Positions 1-9,173 of a DNA stretch of 64,000 bases are shown in pieces (position 1 is the first letter of the stretch; each line of letters opens with the position of its first letter). The notes under the pieces were generated by a model, which saw only the letters and a program-made list of their open reading frames with translations, made no database searches and had not been told where the DNA came from. This DNA is from Skermanella pratensis (lineage in GTDB: Bacteria; Pseudomonadota; Alphaproteobacteria; Azospirillales; Azospirillaceae), in assembly GCF_008843145.1 (NCBI RefSeq), contig NZ_CP030265.1:5805434-5869433 (forward strand), written 5' to 3'. Both the position numbers and the translations under genes were made by a program.

Positions 1-1
1 C

Positions 2-781
2 TATTGCTCGTGGCGGGCGCACCAGGCGTTCGGCAGCCATTTCGACACCCACGACGTCTATGCCCTGCATGTGGAGGGGCAGAAGACCTGGCGCATCTAC
101 CAGCGCCATTTCGAGGATCCGATCGCCCATCCCTTCTTCAAAACCCTGGGGCAGGACTTCCACGACAAGCACAAGGGTCCGGTCAGCCTGGAAGTCACGC
201 TGAAGCCGGGCGACGTGCTGTACCTGCCGCGCGGCTGGTACCACGACGCGCTGGCGTCGGGCGAAACCGCGATCCACATCGCCTTCGGCCTGACCTCGGT
301 GATCGGGCTCGACCTGATCAGCATGCTGTTCGAGCGGGCGGTGCAGGACCCCCTGTTCCGCCGCACCGTGCCCCGTCCGGACGCGCCTGACTCGGCGATG
401 GCGGAGCATCTGGCCGCCCTCGGCGCCCGGGTCGCGGAGTATGTGCGTGAACCGGCCGTGGTCCAGCAGTTCGCCGCCTTCATGCGCGGCTACCACTACG
501 ACCGCGGCACCCTCGACCTGCCCGGCGACGCGCTGGCGAAGCGCTGGCGCCGCCGCAGCGCCAGCCTAAAGGTGACCCGCGGCCCGGCCGGCTGGCAGCT
601 CGGCGACGACCGCCGCGCGGTGCCGATCCCGCCGGGCGCCGAAGGCCCGGTATCCTGGGTCGTCGGCCGGGAGAGCTTCACCGAGACCGAACTGGCCCAG
701 GCGCACCCCGGCCTGAACGAGAAGGCCCGGCGCCAGTTGCTGACGGACCTGTCCAACATGAAGGTGGTCGAGGTGGCGTGA
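2..781 (+). CDS. JmjC/cupin-4 family oxygenase, 5' end cut off by the window
   Basis: The reading frame is open from base 2, so the N-terminus lies outside the window and 259 residues remain. The visible part is the double-stranded beta-helix core of the JmjC/cupin-4 family of Fe(II)- and 2-oxoglutarate-dependent oxygenases, which includes the bacterial ribosomal oxygenase RoxA/YcfD. The metal-binding HxD is seen in SHFDTHDVYALHVEG, followed by the KTWRIY strand. The distal iron-binding His is in LYLPRGWYHDA. The C-terminal tail (QLLTDLSNMKVVEVA) resembles the winged-helix end of these enzymes. Hydroxylation of a ribosomal protein is therefore a reasonable guess, but the substrate cannot be read from sequence. 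It is followed convergently, with no gap, by the doc-like toxin gene. Confidence 0.8.
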   Translation, partial: YCSWRAHQAFGSHFDTHDVYALHVEGQKTWRIYQRHFEDPIAHPFFKTLGQDFHDKHKGPVSLEVTLKPGDVLYLPRGWYHDALASGETAIHIAFGLTSVIGLDLISMLFERAVQDPLFRRTVPRPDAPDSAMAEHLAALGARVAEYVREPAVVQQFAAFMRGYHYDRGTLDLPGDALAKRWRRRSASLKVTRGPAGWQLGDDRRAVPIPPGAEGPVSWVVGRESFTETELAQAHPGLNEKARRQLLTDLSNMKVVEVA

Positions 782-1249
782 TCAGGGATCGGGGTCGATG
801 GGGTAGGAGTGGTCGGCCACCCAGTCGCGGAACCTGTCTTCCGACAGCGCGCCGGCGGCGAGATCCAGGATCCTGTCGGCCGCTTCGCGCTCGGTCGCGT
901 CGAGTTCGAACCCGTTCAGGCCGAGCGTGACGCCGAGCGCCGCGAAGGCCGCCCGCTTGTTGCCGTCCACGAAAGGATGGCTCCGGCATATGCTGACGCA
1001 CAATGCCGCCGCCAGATCGAAGATCGTCAACTTGTCGTCAACGTCGGCGTTGGGTTGGAAAGGGCGGGCCAGCGATGCCTCCAGCGCTCCGGGATCGCGC
1101 AATCCCGGAGCCCCGCCATGCTCCGCCAGCAATTCGCCATGAAGGTCGAGGAGCGCCTGCAAAGGCGGGTTCAGGAAACGCCTGCCCTGGATCGTCGCTT
1201 CTTCGACGACCAAGTTCATTTCGGCCGGGCTCATTTCGGCCGGGCTCAT
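782..1249 (-). CDS. doc: Doc-type toxin (death-on-curing, Fic fold)
   Basis: This 155-residue protein carries the Fic/Doc signature HPFVDGNKR at residues 91-99 and the upstream Doc-like stretch GLRDPGALEASLARP at 49-63. Doc toxins phosphorylate EF-Tu and stop translation; the family match is seen, the target is inferred. The start ATG overlaps the stop of the upstream AbrB-like gene as ATGA, the usual coupling of antitoxin and toxin. The N-terminus is odd: MSPAE is repeated twice before MNLVVEE, encoded by an exact 15-bp tandem duplication. The original start may be the third Met (MNLVVEE) at base 1219, with the repeat as an added tail. Confidence 0.85.
   Translation of the reverse strand: MSPAEMSPAEMNLVVEEATIQGRRFLNPPLQALLDLHGELLAEHGGAPGLRDPGALEASLARPFQPNADVDDKLTIFDLAAALCVSICRSHPFVDGNKRAAFAALGVTLGLNGFELDATEREAADRILDLAAGALSEDRFRDWVADHSYPIDPDP
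1217..1249 (-). repeat. 15-bp tandem repeat at the doc start (pentapeptide MSPAE x2)
   Basis: Two exact 15-bp units, 1217-1231 and 1232-1246, are followed by a third start codon at 1247-1249. Each unit encodes MSPAE, so each copy brings its own ATG and three successive in-frame starts are possible. Confidence 0.8.
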
Positions 1250-1470
1250 TTTGAAAGGATCGCCATGGTGCGGCGATAGCGTGCCGCGAACCGCCGTCCG
1301 ATCTCCATCGCCTGATTGTAACCGTCATCCGCCTTGGTGATCTCGATCTTTCCATCCCGGACTTCGACCGCGACCTCGTCGCCTCGGCTCAGCCCGGCCG
1401 AGGCAAGCACGTCGCGGGGCACGGTCAGGCCGGTCGAATTGCCGATCTTGGTCAGTTTGGTGGTGTGCAT
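1246..1470 (-). CDS. AbrB/MazE-type antitoxin of the doc pair
   Basis: A 74-residue SpoVT/AbrB swapped-hairpin DNA-binding protein. The motif TKIGNSTGLTVPRDVLASAG near the N-terminus, followed by GDEVAVEVRDGKIEI, is typical of the family. An upstream alternative start exists at 1497, but the conserved fold begins right after MHTTKLTKIGNS, so the ATG at 1470 is chosen. It lies upstream of and overlaps the doc-like toxin by 4 bp, so it is the likely antitoxin that neutralises Doc and represses the operon. A perfect palindrome at 1500-1523, about 30 bp upstream of the start, is the probable binding site. Confidence 0.85.
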   Translation of the reverse strand: MHTTKLTKIGNSTGLTVPRDVLASAGLSRGDEVAVEVRDGKIEITKADDGYNQAMEIGRRFAARYRRTMAILSK

Positions 1471-1499
1471 GGTGGCCTCGCCTCTGTGACTGTCCAATT

Positions 1500-1523
1500 A
1501 TGTAATAACGTCCGTTATTACAT
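1500..1523. promoter_or_regulatory. Palindromic operator candidate of the abrB-doc operon
   Basis: An inverted repeat with 11-bp perfect arms (ATGTAATAACG and its complement) and a 2-bp spacer lies 30 bp upstream of the antitoxin start. It is AT-rich in a GC-rich neighbourhood. AbrB/MazE antitoxins commonly bind such palindromes to autoregulate; that role here is inferred from position. Confidence 0.65.
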
Positions 1524-1566
1524 CAGGGAGAATTCACGGCGATTGGGCCTGATAGCCATTGCCCAA

Positions 1567-1600
1567 CGAAAACGGGGCGGTGGCTCGCACCACCGCCCCG
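1567..1600 (-). terminator. Rho-independent terminator after the first porin gene
   Basis: Perfect 11-bp stem: CGGGGCGGTGG at 1573-1583 pairs with 1590-1600 across a 6-base loop. On the minus strand it is followed by TTTTCG. It lies about 50 bp past the porin stop codon. Confidence 0.8.
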
Positions 1601-1649
1601 GTTCCGAAGCCTCCAGGAACTTCCCAAGCCCGCGAGGGCCGGGCGGTTC

Positions 1650-2774
1650 TTAGAAGTTCAGGCGGGTGCTGATCAGCCACACGAAGCCTTCGTTGCTCGT
1701 CTTGGCGGAGTTCTTCCCGGCGGTCAGGAGCCGGGTCTCGTCATCGATGAACATCACGTCGGACTGCAGCAGCATGCCGGGGGCGACGGTGTAGACTCCG
1801 CCCACGCCATAGGCTTTGTACTCGGACCAGTTCGTTCCGCGAACGCCGTCGTTTTCCATGTAGGTGCCGCTGATCGCGATCGGGCCGGTGGTGTAGCCGA
1901 GACCGACATGCCAGACGCTCTGGTCACCGAAAGAATCGATATTGGCCCTGGTCAAAGCATTGCCGGTCGTCATGTTCGCCTTGTCATTGTCGGCGTAACC
2001 GCCGCCGAAAGCGAAACCGGCGTACTTCACCTGTCCACCGGCATACAGAGCGGTATAGTCCTGCGCGCCCTGTACGCCAGCGTTGGAGTTGCCTGCGGCG
2101 GTGCTTCCGGTGAAGGCCAGGGCGACGCCGACACCGCTGAAATCGCCGGTATAGTTGACGCCGAACTCGACCAAGTCCTTGTAGTTGGTGATCTGCTTGG
2201 CCGTCACGACGGACTGGCCCTCGTTGCCGTTCTGCGGGGTATAGCTGACGCCGCCCTGGAAGCCCGCGACGCGCGGGGTTAGGTACATGACCTTGGTCGC
2301 ATCGCTCGAGTCGAAGGCGTAGTAGCCGCCATTCGGCTGACCGGTGATGAAATCGGAATAGTCACCATCGATCTGGCCGACGCCATAGATGGGAGCGACG
2401 ATGACCAGGGTATCGCTCGCGCCATCGAAGTCGCCCAGCTCGATCCGGCCCCAGGAGCCGCCGAGATAGACCGAAGCCTCGTCGGTGGTGATGCCGTTCG
2501 AATTGGGCGGGTTCGTGCCGGAAATGCCGGTGTTCTGAAGCTCGATCTTGGCACCGTACAGCAGACCGTTGTCGGCCTTGCCGTCCGCCCTGATCAGGAT
2601 CTCGGTCTCGATCTGGAAATCGCGTTCCGACGAGTTGTTGACGGCGTCCTCATCGAAGGTCGCGGCGAAGAATTCGGTGTAGCCGCCCAGGGTGACCTTG
2701 ATCTGGGCGTTGGCGGCGGAAGCGAAACCGGCGACGGCGGCGAGCGCGGTGGTGGCGAGGAGGATGTTCCTCAT
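1650..2774 (-). CDS. Outer-membrane porin (general porin family), copy 1
   Basis: A 374-residue beta-barrel porin. Residues 1-23 form a signal peptide ending ANA, and the mature protein opens with IKVTLGGYTEFFAA. The sequence has many alternating short strands with aromatic girdle residues and ends in LNF, the terminal Phe recognised by the BAM complex. This is the porin type that lets small hydrophilic solutes cross the outer membrane in alphaproteobacteria. It is a clear paralogue of the porin gene just upstream on the same strand (shared LLYGAKIELQNTGIS and SVYLGGSWGRIELGDFDGAS-like segments), which points to a tandem duplication. Each copy has its own hairpin downstream and a gap of about 230 bp lies between them, so they are probably expressed separately. 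Confidence 0.9.
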   Translation of the reverse strand: MRNILLATTALAAVAGFASAANAQIKVTLGGYTEFFAATFDEDAVNNSSERDFQIETEILIRADGKADNGLLYGAKIELQNTGISGTNPPNSNGITTDEASVYLGGSWGRIELGDFDGASDTLVIVAPIYGVGQIDGDYSDFITGQPNGGYYAFDSSDATKVMYLTPRVAGFQGGVSYTPQNGNEGQSVVTAKQITNYKDLVEFGVNYTGDFSGVGVALAFTGSTAAGNSNAGVQGAQDYTALYAGGQVKYAGFAFGGGYADNDKANMTTGNALTRANIDSFGDQSVWHVGLGYTTGPIAISGTYMENDGVRGTNWSEYKAYGVGGVYTVAPGMLLQSDVMFIDDETRLLTAGKNSAKTSNEGFVWLISTRLNF

Positions 2775-2941
2775 TGTTTTGACTCCCTCTAAAGACCTTT
2801 GGGCTACCCAATCTATCGGGCATGCGATTTTGGATAAGCCTTTAGGGGTAATTCATGCAATCCACTATCACCATCTGCCGTGTAGAAGCGCCCACACTGT
2901 GACGCGATAGACACATTGCCGCTTTCGGACCTCCCGGAATC

Positions 2942-2973
2942 GGAACGGCGGCATCCGGGGATGCCGCCGTTCC
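2942..2973 (-). terminator. Hairpin after the second porin gene
   Basis: Perfect 15-bp stem, GGAACGGCGGCATCC at 2942-2956 with its complement at 2959-2973, and a 2-base loop. The T-run after it on the minus strand is weak. It starts about 35 bp past the porin stop and is best read as a terminator or 3'-end stabiliser. Confidence 0.6.
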
Positions 2974-3007
2974 TGCGTAGGTGAAGCCGGTGCGGATGCC
3001 GCCGGTA

Positions 3008-4111
3008 TCAGAAGTCCAGGCGGGTACCGACCACGAAGACGTAGCCGTCGTTGCTGCCCTTGACCGTGGCGCCGCGGGTGCCGGTCAGGACATCGTCCTC
3101 GAAGAAGGTGACTTCGGTCTCCAGGATCATGCCGGGGGCCAGGGCATAGGTGGCGCCCACGCTGAAGGCTTGATAGTCGTCGCTATAGTCGGTCGAACCG
3201 CCGTACGCCCCGGTATAGCCCTCGGCGTTCAGGTAGCTGGCAGCGACTGCAAACGGGCCGACGGTGTAGCTGCCGCCGACATGCCAGGCGGTCTGGTCGT
3301 CGTCGATCGCGCCCGTGGTCGGCAGCAGGAAATCGCCCGCATCGACATAGCCGCCGCCGAAGGCGAAGCCGCCGAAGGTGAACTGGGCGCCCAGGTTCCA
3401 GGCGGTGAAATCCTCCACGTCGCTGGTGCTGCCGCTCGACGCCGTGGTCAGGGTGGCGCCGAGCGCCACGCCCAAGCCCCCGAACTCGCCCGTGTAGTTG
3501 ACGCCGAACTCGCCAATATCCTTGTAGGTGCTGAAATTCTTCCGTAGAACGACGTTCTGCCCCTCGCTGTCGCTTTCCGGCGTGTAGCTGGCGCCGGCCT
3601 GAAAGCCCGCGATCCGCGGCGTCAAGTACATGATCTTGGTCACGTCGCCGCTGTTGGGGATGTGCATGCCGAAGTTCGGCTGGCCGCCCGCGAAGTCGAC
3701 ATAGTCGCCGTCGATCTGCTCCACGCCGACCACGGGAGCATAGATCTTCAGGGTATCGGACGCGCCGTCGAAGTCGCCCAGTTCCAGCCGGCCCCAAGTG
3801 CCGCCCAGGTAGACCGAAGCCTCATCGATGGTGACGCCGGTGGTGTTGGTCGTGTCGGAAATACCGGTGTTCTGCAACTCGATCTTGGCGCCGTACAGCA
3901 GGCCGTTGTCGGCCTTGCCGTCCGCCTTGACCACGATCTCGGCTTCGAACTGGAACTCCCGGCTGGTGCGGTCGGAGCCCGTGTCGTCGTCGTAGGTCGC
4001 GGCGAAGAACTCGGTGTAGCCGCCGAGCGTGACGGTAACTTGCGCCTGGGCTTGCGCGGCGAACGCGCAAACGGCTGCGGTGGCGGTCGTGGCGAGAAGG
4101 AACTTGCGCAT
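3008..4111 (-). CDS. Outer-membrane porin (general porin family), copy 2
   Basis: A 367-residue paralogue of the neighbouring porin. The signal peptide (MRKFLLATTATAAVCAFAAQ, then AQAQ) precedes VTVTLGGYTEFFAATYDDD. The C-terminus FVVGTRLDF ends in the Phe typical of BAM substrates. The N-terminal third is nearly the same as copy 1, while the surface-loop regions differ, as expected of duplicated porins with different pore properties or phage exposure. Transcription would start in the AT-richer 160-bp gap before the GIY-YIG gene, which it faces head to head. The transported solute cannot be deduced. Confidence 0.9.
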   Translation of the reverse strand: MRKFLLATTATAAVCAFAAQAQAQVTVTLGGYTEFFAATYDDDTGSDRTSREFQFEAEIVVKADGKADNGLLYGAKIELQNTGISDTTNTTGVTIDEASVYLGGTWGRLELGDFDGASDTLKIYAPVVGVEQIDGDYVDFAGGQPNFGMHIPNSGDVTKIMYLTPRIAGFQAGASYTPESDSEGQNVVLRKNFSTYKDIGEFGVNYTGEFGGLGVALGATLTTASSGSTSDVEDFTAWNLGAQFTFGGFAFGGGYVDAGDFLLPTTGAIDDDQTAWHVGGSYTVGPFAVAASYLNAEGYTGAYGGSTDYSDDYQAFSVGATYALAPGMILETEVTFFEDDVLTGTRGATVKGSNDGYVFVVGTRLDF

Positions 4112-4271
4112 CTGTTTTCCCCGTAATGACTTCTGGTCTATCGACCGTTCGGCCTATTGTTGTGATTTTCGGGGTATGAGTCGCAAATGCTTTCTATTGC
4201 GATGCGATAGACAACCTGAGACCGTAACAAATTTGCCACTTATGTGGTAATCAGAACGGTGAGGAACGCTT

Positions 4272-4565
4272 ATGGAACTTGGCGGCTGGGTGTACATGAT
4301 GGCGAACCGGCCGGACGGAACTCTCTATGTCGGCGTCACTGCCGATCTTGCCCGGCGCGCTTACGAGCACCGCAAACGAACGTCTAACCGCTTCACCAAG
4401 CGCTACAACGTACAGCGTCTGGTGTGGCTCGAGCGGTACGACGACATCCGCTTGGCGATCCAGCGCGAAAAGAACATCAAGCACTGGCCACGGGCGTGGA
4501 AGGTGGCGCTGATCGTCGTCGCGAATCCGGAGTGGAGGGACCTGTACGAGGACCTGATGAAGTGA
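4272..4565 (+). CDS. Small GIY-YIG domain protein (UPF0213 type)
   Basis: A 97-residue stand-alone GIY-YIG fold. The first strand pair reads GWVYMMANRPDGTLYVGVT (residues 5-23), with VYMM and YVG replacing GIY and YIG. The conserved Arg/His stretch ARRAYEHR follows at 27-34 and the family signature REKNIKHWPRAWK at 65-77. A Shine-Dalgarno GAGG lies 7 bases before the ATG. Such proteins are common in alphaproteobacteria, often near porin or repair genes. They share the nuclease fold of UvrC and homing endonucleases, but a cellular role is not established. It is flanked downstream by a REP-like palindrome. Confidence 0.85.
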   Translation: MELGGWVYMMANRPDGTLYVGVTADLARRAYEHRKRTSNRFTKRYNVQRLVWLERYDDIRLAIQREKNIKHWPRAWKVALIVVANPEWRDLYEDLMK

Positions 4566-4611
4566 CTGTCGCTTCTCCTTTTTGCCAGGGCCTCCGCTCC
4601 CCCTCCCCGTC

Positions 4612-4634
4612 ATGACCGGGCTTGACCCGGTCAT
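4612..4634. repeat. REP-like palindrome (ATGACCGGG family)
   Basis: ATGACCGGG and its exact complement CCCGGTCAT flank the loop CTTGA. The same unit recurs at 9174-9196 and 53965-53987, with variants at 9233-9255 and 54024-54046, always between genes. This marks a dispersed extragenic palindrome family. Confidence 0.75.
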
Positions 4635-4748
4635 CGCCCGGCGTTCGGAAGGGGCGGAAGGGCCGCAGCCCTTCTGAGCACGCCGATTGACCGATCGCTT
4701 GCGCTCGCACACGCCTATGGTCTAATTTCCGGCGCCCGAACCGCAGAG

Positions 4749-5363
4749 ATGTCAGACAAAATGGCCCGATTTCCGCTTCCCAACGTTCAGATGCGCAACA
4801 CCCAGGGGGCGCCGACCCGGCGCAAGTCGGCCGCAGCCCTGCTGGGCGTGCTCGGCGCGACGCTGCTGCTGAGCGGTTGCGGCGGCGTCCAGCCGGAAGC
4901 CAAGTTCCCCGACCCGGACGAGGACAAGCGGTACCGCTACGGCAGCCTGCTGGGCGGCGAGGGCGGGTTCACGTTGCTCGGCCCGCGCCGCGCCGAGTCG
5001 GGGCCGCAGGACGGCCAGGGCATCGGCGTCAACAGCTATCTGTGGCGCGCCTCGCTCGACACGCTGGCCTTCATGCCGATCGCCTCGGCCGATCCGTTCG
5101 GCGGCGTGATCCTGACCGACTGGTATTCCCCGCCGGAAACACCGAACGAGCGGTTCAAGGTCAACCTCTACATCCTCGACCGGCAGCTTCGCGCCGACGG
5201 GGTGCGGGTCAGCGTCTTCCGGCAGCAGCGCGCCGGCACAGGGCCGAACGGCGGGGAATGGCGGGACTCCGGCGTCAGCACCGAGACGGCAAGCCGGCTG
5301 GAGGACACCATCCTGACGCGCGCCCGCCAGATCCGGATCGCGCAGACCGCCGACAGCCGTTAG
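4749..5363 (+). CDS. DUF3576 lipoprotein
   Basis: A 204-residue predicted lipoprotein. A basic, then hydrophobic segment (TRRKSAAALLGVLGATLL) leads to the lipobox LLSGC with Cys44 as the acylation site. The mature region contains the DUF3576 core, including GVNSYLWRASLDTLAFMP and GGVILTDWYSPPE. The start is uncertain: ATGs at 4749, 4761 and 4791 are in frame and none has a strong ribosome site. DUF3576 proteins sit directly upstream of leuS in many alphaproteobacteria, as here, with a gap of 129 bp. Their function is unknown; the lipobox and secretion signal suggest an envelope role. Confidence 0.85.
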   Translation: MSDKMARFPLPNVQMRNTQGAPTRRKSAAALLGVLGATLLLSGCGGVQPEAKFPDPDEDKRYRYGSLLGGEGGFTLLGPRRAESGPQDGQGIGVNSYLWRASLDTLAFMPIASADPFGGVILTDWYSPPETPNERFKVNLYILDRQLRADGVRVSVFRQQRAGTGPNGGEWRDSGVSTETASRLEDTILTRARQIRIAQTADSR

Positions 5364-5492
5364 GCCTCCCGCGCGGCGGGAATTTTCCGGGCTCCGGCGG
5401 GAACGATCGGCCGGGGCCGACGATAGACGATGGTGCATTGGTGATGTGTCGCCCGCCCGGCTTGGGCACTGGGGCGCGGTGAGGAATGGTTC

Positions 5493-8057
5493 ATGTCGCG
5501 GTACAACTCCAAGGAAACGGAAGCCAAGTGGCAGGCGGTCTGGGACGAGCGCGGAAGCTTCGTCGCCCACGAGGACCCGGCCCGGCCGAAATACTACGTG
5601 CTGGAGATGTTCCCGTACCCGTCGGGGAGGCTCCATGTCGGCCACGCCCGCAACTACGCCATCGGCGACATGGTGGCGCGCTACAAGCGGGCGCGCGGCT
5701 TCAACGTGCTCCATCCCATGGGCTGGGACGCCTTCGGCCTGCCGGCGGAGAACGCCGCGATCGCCAACAAGGTGCATCCCGCGACCTGGACCTACGAGAA
5801 CATCGCGACCATGCGCGCCCAGCTCAAGACGCTGGGCCTCGCCTATGACTGGACGCGCGAGATCGCGACCTGCGCGCCCGAATATTACCGCCACGAACAG
5901 AAGATCTTCCTGGACTTCCTGAAGGCGGGCCTGGCCTACCGCAAGGAAAGCTGGGTCAACTGGGACCCGGTCGAGAACACCGTGCTGGCCAACGAGCAGG
6001 TGATCGACGGCCGCGGCTGGCGCTCCGGCGCGCCGGTCGAGAAGCGCAAGCTCAGCCAGTGGTTCCTCAAGATCACCCAGTACGCCGACGAGCTGCTGGA
6101 AGCCATCGGCACGCTCGACCGCTGGCCGGACAAGGTCCGGACCATGCAGGACAAGTGGATCGGCAAGTCCTCCGGCCTGCGCTTCGCCTTCGACCTGGAG
6201 AATGATCCCGACAGGATCGACGTCTTCACGACCCGGCCCGACACGCTGTTCGGCGCCAGCTTCGTCGCGGTGTCGCCCAACCACCCGCTGGCGGCCCGGC
6301 TGGCGGCGTCCAACCCGGACCTCGCGGCCTTCATCGCGGAGTGCAACCGCATCGGCACCAGCGAGGCGGCGATCGAGACGGCGGAGAAGCTGGGCTTCGA
6401 CACCGGGCTGAAGGCGATCCACCCCTTCGTCGAGGGCCGGACCGTGCCGGTCCACGTCGCCAACTTCGTGCTGATGGAATACGGCACCGGCGCCATCTTC
6501 GGCTGCCCGGCCCACGACCAGCGCGACCTGGACTTCGCCCGCAAATACGGTCTGCCTGTCCTGCCCGTCGTCATCCCCGATGGTGCCGACCCGGCCGCGT
6601 TCGAGATCGGCGCCGAGCCCTATCTCGGCCCCGGCCACCTGGCGAACTCCGGCTTCCTGGACGGGCTGGAGGTCGAGGCGGCCAAGCGTGCCGTGATCGA
6701 CCGCATGGAAGCCGCCGGCAAGGGCGAGGGCACCACCATCTACCGCCTGCGCGACTGGGGCGTCAGCCGCCAGCGCTACTGGGGCTGCCCGATCCCGGTG
6801 ATCCATTGCGAAAAGTGCGGCATCGTCCCGGTGCCGGAGCGGGACCTGCCGGTGGAGCTGCCGACCGACGTCAGCTTCGACCAGCCGGGCAACCCGCTGG
6901 ACCACCATCCGACCTGGAAGCACACGACCTGCCCGGCCTGCGGCGGCGAGGCCCGGCGGGAAACCGACACCTTCGACACCTTCTTCGAAAGCTCCTGGTA
7001 CTTCGCGCGCTTCTGCTCGCCCCACGACACGGCGACCGCGTTCGACCGGGGTGCCGCCGACTACTGGCTGCCGGTCGACCAGTATATCGGCGGCGTCGAG
7101 CATGCGGTGCTCCACCTGCTCTATTCCCGCTTCTTCACCCGCGCCCTCAAGGACTGCGGCTATCTCGGCGTGGCCGAGCCCTTCGCGGGGCTGATGACCC
7201 AGGGCATGGTGACCCACGCGACCTACCGCGACGCCTCCGGCCAGTGGCTCTATCCGGAGGAGGTCGAGCATCGCGACGGCCTGACCGTCAGGCGCGGCAC
7301 CGGCGAGGCGGTGGAGGCCGGCCGGCTGGAGAAGATGAGCAAGTCGAAGAAGAACGTCGTCGGCCTGGAGCACATCATCGACACCTACGGCGCGGACACC
7401 ATGCGGCTGCTGCTGCTGTCCGACAGCCCGCCGGAACGCGACCTGGAATGGACCGAGTCGGGCATCGACGGCGCCTGGCGCTACGTCGCCCGCGTCTGGC
7501 GCCTGATCACCGAGCCGGCGGTGCCCCTGGCCGCCTCCGGCACCCCGGCCCCGGCGGAGATCTCCGCGAAGGGGCAGGCGGTCCGCCGGATCGTGCACAA
7601 GACGATCGACGGCTTCGGTGACGACGTCGAGAAATTCCGTTTCAACAAGGCCGTCGCCCGCGCCCGCGAACTGACCAACGCCCTGGCCGAGCTGGACGGC
7701 AAAGGCGCCGGCGAGGACTGGGTGCTGCGTGAAGGTTACGAGACGCTGGTCAAGCTGATCGGCCCGATGATGCCGCACCTGGGCGAGGAGCTGTGGCAGG
7801 GGCTGGGGCATTCCACCCTGCTGACCGAGTCGCCCTGGCCCGAGGCCGACCCGGCCCTGGTGGTGGACGAGAGCGTGGTGGTCGCGGTCCAGGTCAACGG
7901 CAAGCTGCGCGCCCAGATCCCGCTGCCGCGCGACGCCGCCGAGGACGCCGCGCGGGAGGCCGCGCTGGCCGACGCCAACGTGCAGCGGGCCATGGACGGC
8001 AAGGCGATCCGCAAGCTGGTCTATGTGCCCAACCGGATCGTCAATGTGGTGGTGTGA
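5493..8057 (+). CDS. leuS: Leucyl-tRNA synthetase
   Basis: An 854-residue class I aminoacyl-tRNA synthetase that charges tRNA-Leu. The HIGH motif is HVGH at residues 48-51 (in [15 protein letters not shown]) and KMSKS is at 614-618. The CP1 editing domain lies between them, with the threonine-rich TTRPDTLFG segment. A zinc-ribbon-like insertion has the pairs CEKC and CPAC. The C-terminal anticodon-binding and LeuS-specific domains are complete. AGGA seven bases before the ATG supports the start. The expected next gene, lptE, is absent: holA begins 28 bp after the stop. Confidence 0.98.
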   Translation: MSRYNSKETEAKWQAVWDERGSFVAHEDPARPKYYVLEMFPYPSGRLHVGHARNYAIGDMVARYKRARGFNVLHPMGWDAFGLPAENAAIANKVHPATWTYENIATMRAQLKTLGLAYDWTREIATCAPEYYRHEQKIFLDFLKAGLAYRKESWVNWDPVENTVLANEQVIDGRGWRSGAPVEKRKLSQWFLKITQYADELLEAIGTLDRWPDKVRTMQDKWIGKSSGLRFAFDLENDPDRIDVFTTRPDTLFGASFVAVSPNHPLAARLAASNPDLAAFIAECNRIGTSEAAIETAEKLGFDTGLKAIHPFVEGRTVPVHVANFVLMEYGTGAIFGCPAHDQRDLDFARKYGLPVLPVVIPDGADPAAFEIGAEPYLGPGHLANSGFLDGLEVEAAKRAVIDRMEAAGKGEGTTIYRLRDWGVSRQRYWGCPIPVIHCEKCGIVPVPERDLPVELPTDVSFDQPGNPLDHHPTWKHTTCPACGGEARRETDTFDTFFESSWYFARFCSPHDTATAFDRGAADYWLPVDQYIGGVEHAVLHLLYSRFFTRALKDCGYLGVAEPFAGLMTQGMVTHATYRDASGQWLYPEEVEHRDGLTVRRGTGEAVEAGRLEKMSKSKKNVVGLEHIIDTYGADTMRLLLLSDSPPERDLEWTESGIDGAWRYVARVWRLITEPAVPLAASGTPAPAEISAKGQAVRRIVHKTIDGFGDDVEKFRFNKAVARARELTNALAELDGKGAGEDWVLREGYETLVKLIGPMMPHLGEELWQGLGHSTLLTESPWPEADPALVVDESVVVAVQVNGKLRAQIPLPRDAAEDAAREAALADANVQRAMDGKAIRKLVYVPNRIVNVVV

Positions 8058-8085
8058 CCCCGCGGCCCGCCAGGGGATGTAGGCC

Positions 8086-9117
8086 ATGAAGATCCCGGCC
8101 GGCCGGATCGAGGGGTTCGTCCGCCGTCCCGATCCCAACGTCCGGGCGGTGCTGTTCTACGGCCCCGACGGCGGCCTGGTGCGCGAGCGGGCCGACACCG
8201 TCGCCCGCGGCGTGGTCGAGGACCAGCACGACCCGTTCCGCGTGGTGGACCTGCTGGGTTCCGCGATCGCCAAGGACCCGGCGCGGCTGGCCGACGAGGT
8301 GGCATCCCTGTCCCTGACCGGCGGCAGGCGCCTGATCCGGATCCGCGACGCCGACGACGGCGTGACCGGCGCCTTCGCCTCCTTGTTCGAGTCGCTGCCC
8401 GGCGGCGACAGCTTGGTGGTGGTCGAGGCCGGCGACCTGTCCAAGGGATCGAAGCTGCGCGCCTTGTTCGAGAACGCCCCGGCCGGCGCCCCGATCCCCT
8501 GCTACGTGGAGGACGAATCGGCGCTGGCCGACACCATCGCCGGCATGCTGGCGGCGCACAAGCTGACGGTCAGCGCCGACGCCCGCGACTTCCTGGCGGC
8601 CAACCTGGTGGGCGACCGCATGATCGCCCGCGGCGAGATCGAGAAGCTGGTGACCTACATGGGCGAGGGCGGCCGCCGGGTCGAGCTGGAGGACGCCCAG
8701 GCCTGCATCGGCGACAGCGGCGCCCTGGAGATGGACGCGCCCTCCTGGGCCGCCGGGGACGGCGACTTCGCCGGGGTGGACCGCGCGCTCCGCCGCCTGT
8801 TCGCGGAGGGCATGAGCCCGGTGCCGATCCTCCGTTCCGCCCAGCGGCACTTCCAGCGGCTTCAGCTGGTCGTGGCCCAGGTGGAGAAGGGCGACTCGGT
8901 GGAGCGCGCCGTCGCGACCCTGCGCCCGCCGCTGTTCTTCAAGGTCAAGAACCAGTTCACCGGCCAAGTCCGGCGCTGGACCCCGGCGGCGCTCCGCCAG
9001 GGGCTGGACCGCCTGACCGAAGCCGAAGCCGACTGCAAGCGAACCAACATGCCCGACGAGACCATCTGCGCCCGAGCCTTCTTCCAGCTCGCCGTCCTGG
9101 CCCGCAGCCGCCGCTGA
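8086..9117 (+). CDS. holA: DNA polymerase III subunit delta
   Basis: A 343-residue clamp-loader delta subunit, the wrench that opens the beta sliding clamp during replication. The N-terminus KIPAGRIEGFVRRPDPNVRAVLFYGPDGGLVRERAD is the typical HolA opening, with an AAA+-like fold that lacks a working Walker A. The C-terminal helical collar (FFKVKNQFTGQVRRW to the end) is present. A Shine-Dalgarno AGGGGA precedes the ATG. Position next to leuS follows the widespread leuS-(lptE)-holA order, here without lptE. Confidence 0.93.
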   Translation: MKIPAGRIEGFVRRPDPNVRAVLFYGPDGGLVRERADTVARGVVEDQHDPFRVVDLLGSAIAKDPARLADEVASLSLTGGRRLIRIRDADDGVTGAFASLFESLPGGDSLVVVEAGDLSKGSKLRALFENAPAGAPIPCYVEDESALADTIAGMLAAHKLTVSADARDFLAANLVGDRMIARGEIEKLVTYMGEGGRRVELEDAQACIGDSGALEMDAPSWAAGDGDFAGVDRALRRLFAEGMSPVPILRSAQRHFQRLQLVVAQVEKGDSVERAVATLRPPLFFKVKNQFTGQVRRWTPAALRQGLDRLTEAEADCKRTNMPDETICARAFFQLAVLARSRR

Positions 9118-9173
9118 GCGATGACCGTTGATGATCCACAGCGGGCCGGACAAGCGAGAATTTCCTTTTCATC

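Noticed and set aside
4752..8138. Very long open frame (1128 codons) antisense to leuS
   Set aside because: Composed of Arg, Gly, Ala, Val and Asp-rich residues expected from the third-position GC of the leuS strand; leuS itself is certain.
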